NCBI GenBank assembly: GCA_003021785.1
Contig: PXQU01000004.1
Location: forward strand, 1 to 64,000
Origin: Halobacteriales archaeon QH_7_65_31
Lineage (GTDB): Archaea; Halobacteriota; Halobacteria; Halobacteriales; Haloarculaceae
Reading direction: 5' to 3'
Length of the DNA: 64,000 nucleotides
The stretch's first letter is position 1; every line of letters begins with the position of its first letter. Below the pieces are notes generated by a model. The model was not told where the DNA came from. It saw nothing but the letters and a program-made list of their open reading frames with translations, and did not search any database. This document shows, in pieces, positions 63,805 through 64,000 of the stretch. The translations under genes and the position numbers were made by a program.

Positions 63805-64000
63805 CACCTGACCTTCAGCGCGTACTTGCCCGCCTCGTCGATCTCCATCTCGGTCGCGATCTGTGAGTGTTCGGGACTGGTGATGACGACGTAGCCCGCC
63901 CAGTCTTCCGTCAGCGAGTTCGAGCCACAAGCGGGACACTGCTCGCCGTCGTCGACATCGAGCACGCGGTGGCAGTCACGACAGACGAGTCGTTGCGCCA
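63804..64000 (-). CDS. spt4: Transcription elongation factor Spt4, start cut by window edge
   Basis: The frame encodes AQRLVCRDCHRVLD and ends DEAGKYALKVR. It has zinc ligands CRDC and CPAC, as in Spt4 (formerly RNA polymerase subunit E''). The first in-window bases read TGGCG on the minus strand, so the ATG probably begins one base beyond the window, giving 65 aa in total. With Spt5 it keeps the polymerase processive. Confidence 0.93.
   Translation of the reverse strand, partial: AQRLVCRDCHRVLDVDDGEQCPACGSNSLTEDWAGYVVITSPEHSQIATEMEIDEAGKYALKVR

Overview
The window is chromosomal DNA of a halophilic archaeon (class Halobacteria). It is G+C-rich, and the encoded proteins are strongly acidic. 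The gene set is haloarchaeal: a complete A-type ATP synthase operon, thermosome, aRF1, Taw1, a Kae1-Bud32 fusion, Spt4, rpS24e/rpS27ae, rpL40e, Tsr3 and GTP-dependent dephospho-CoA kinase. Many start codons (ATG or GTG) lie 24-30 nt downstream of a TATA-like box, which fits leaderless transcription, and I used this to choose starts. I found no rRNA, tRNA or CRISPR array. I cannot name the species.

Layout. 1-1 kb: etfBA (etfA cut by the window edge). 1-4 kb: a membrane-tethered winged-helix protein, a divergent secreted protein and a pilin-like protein. 4-13.7 kb: a VTE3-like methyltransferase, then the ATP synthase genes atpH-I-K-E-C-F-A-B-D. 13.9-20 kb: thermosome, Dim2/Pno1-like KH protein, GNAT, a zinc-ribbon regulator, hicBA, RIO1 kinase and aIF1A. 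20-26 kb: zinc alcohol dehydrogenase, DUF460 protein, Tsr3, an atypical lipoprotein patch, an enolase-superfamily protein and rpL40e. 26-30 kb: hisH and a divergent phnDCE transporter. 30-35 kb: family 4 UDG, DUF99, a damaged metallo-beta-lactamase gene, Trm1, YihY-like and PAP2 membrane proteins. 35-43 kb: divergent glnA/lrp, ilvE, ribB with a regulator-riboflavin kinase fusion, taw1 and argS. 43-55.7 kb: prf1, RNase Z, serS, three more MBL or thioesterase enzymes, an antiporter, thiolase and an AAA ATPase. 55.7-57.3 kb: DUF5787, a 31-aa gene and a PIN-like gene.

A lower-G+C island at about 57.3-60.1 kb holds a small winged-helix gene, a DNA methyltransferase and an MvaI/BcnI-type endonuclease. 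It is flanked by the 3' stump of a lost gene on the left and an IS200/IS605 transposase relic on the right. From 60.1 kb the window returns to core genes: the HAM1/RdgB NTPase, DUF5808, kae1-bud32, rps27ae, rps24e, the dephospho-CoA kinase and spt4.

The most noteworthy non-routine signals are these. The restriction-modification island has a candidate operator between its divergent promoters. One MBL hydrolase gene has an internal deletion that removes most of its metal-binding motif. Interleaved perfect inverted repeats lie between the thiolase and AAA ATPase genes. A GNAT/regulator/HicBA block separates the KH gene from the RIO1-aIF1A pair. The membrane-anchored regulator stands beside two surface-protein genes.
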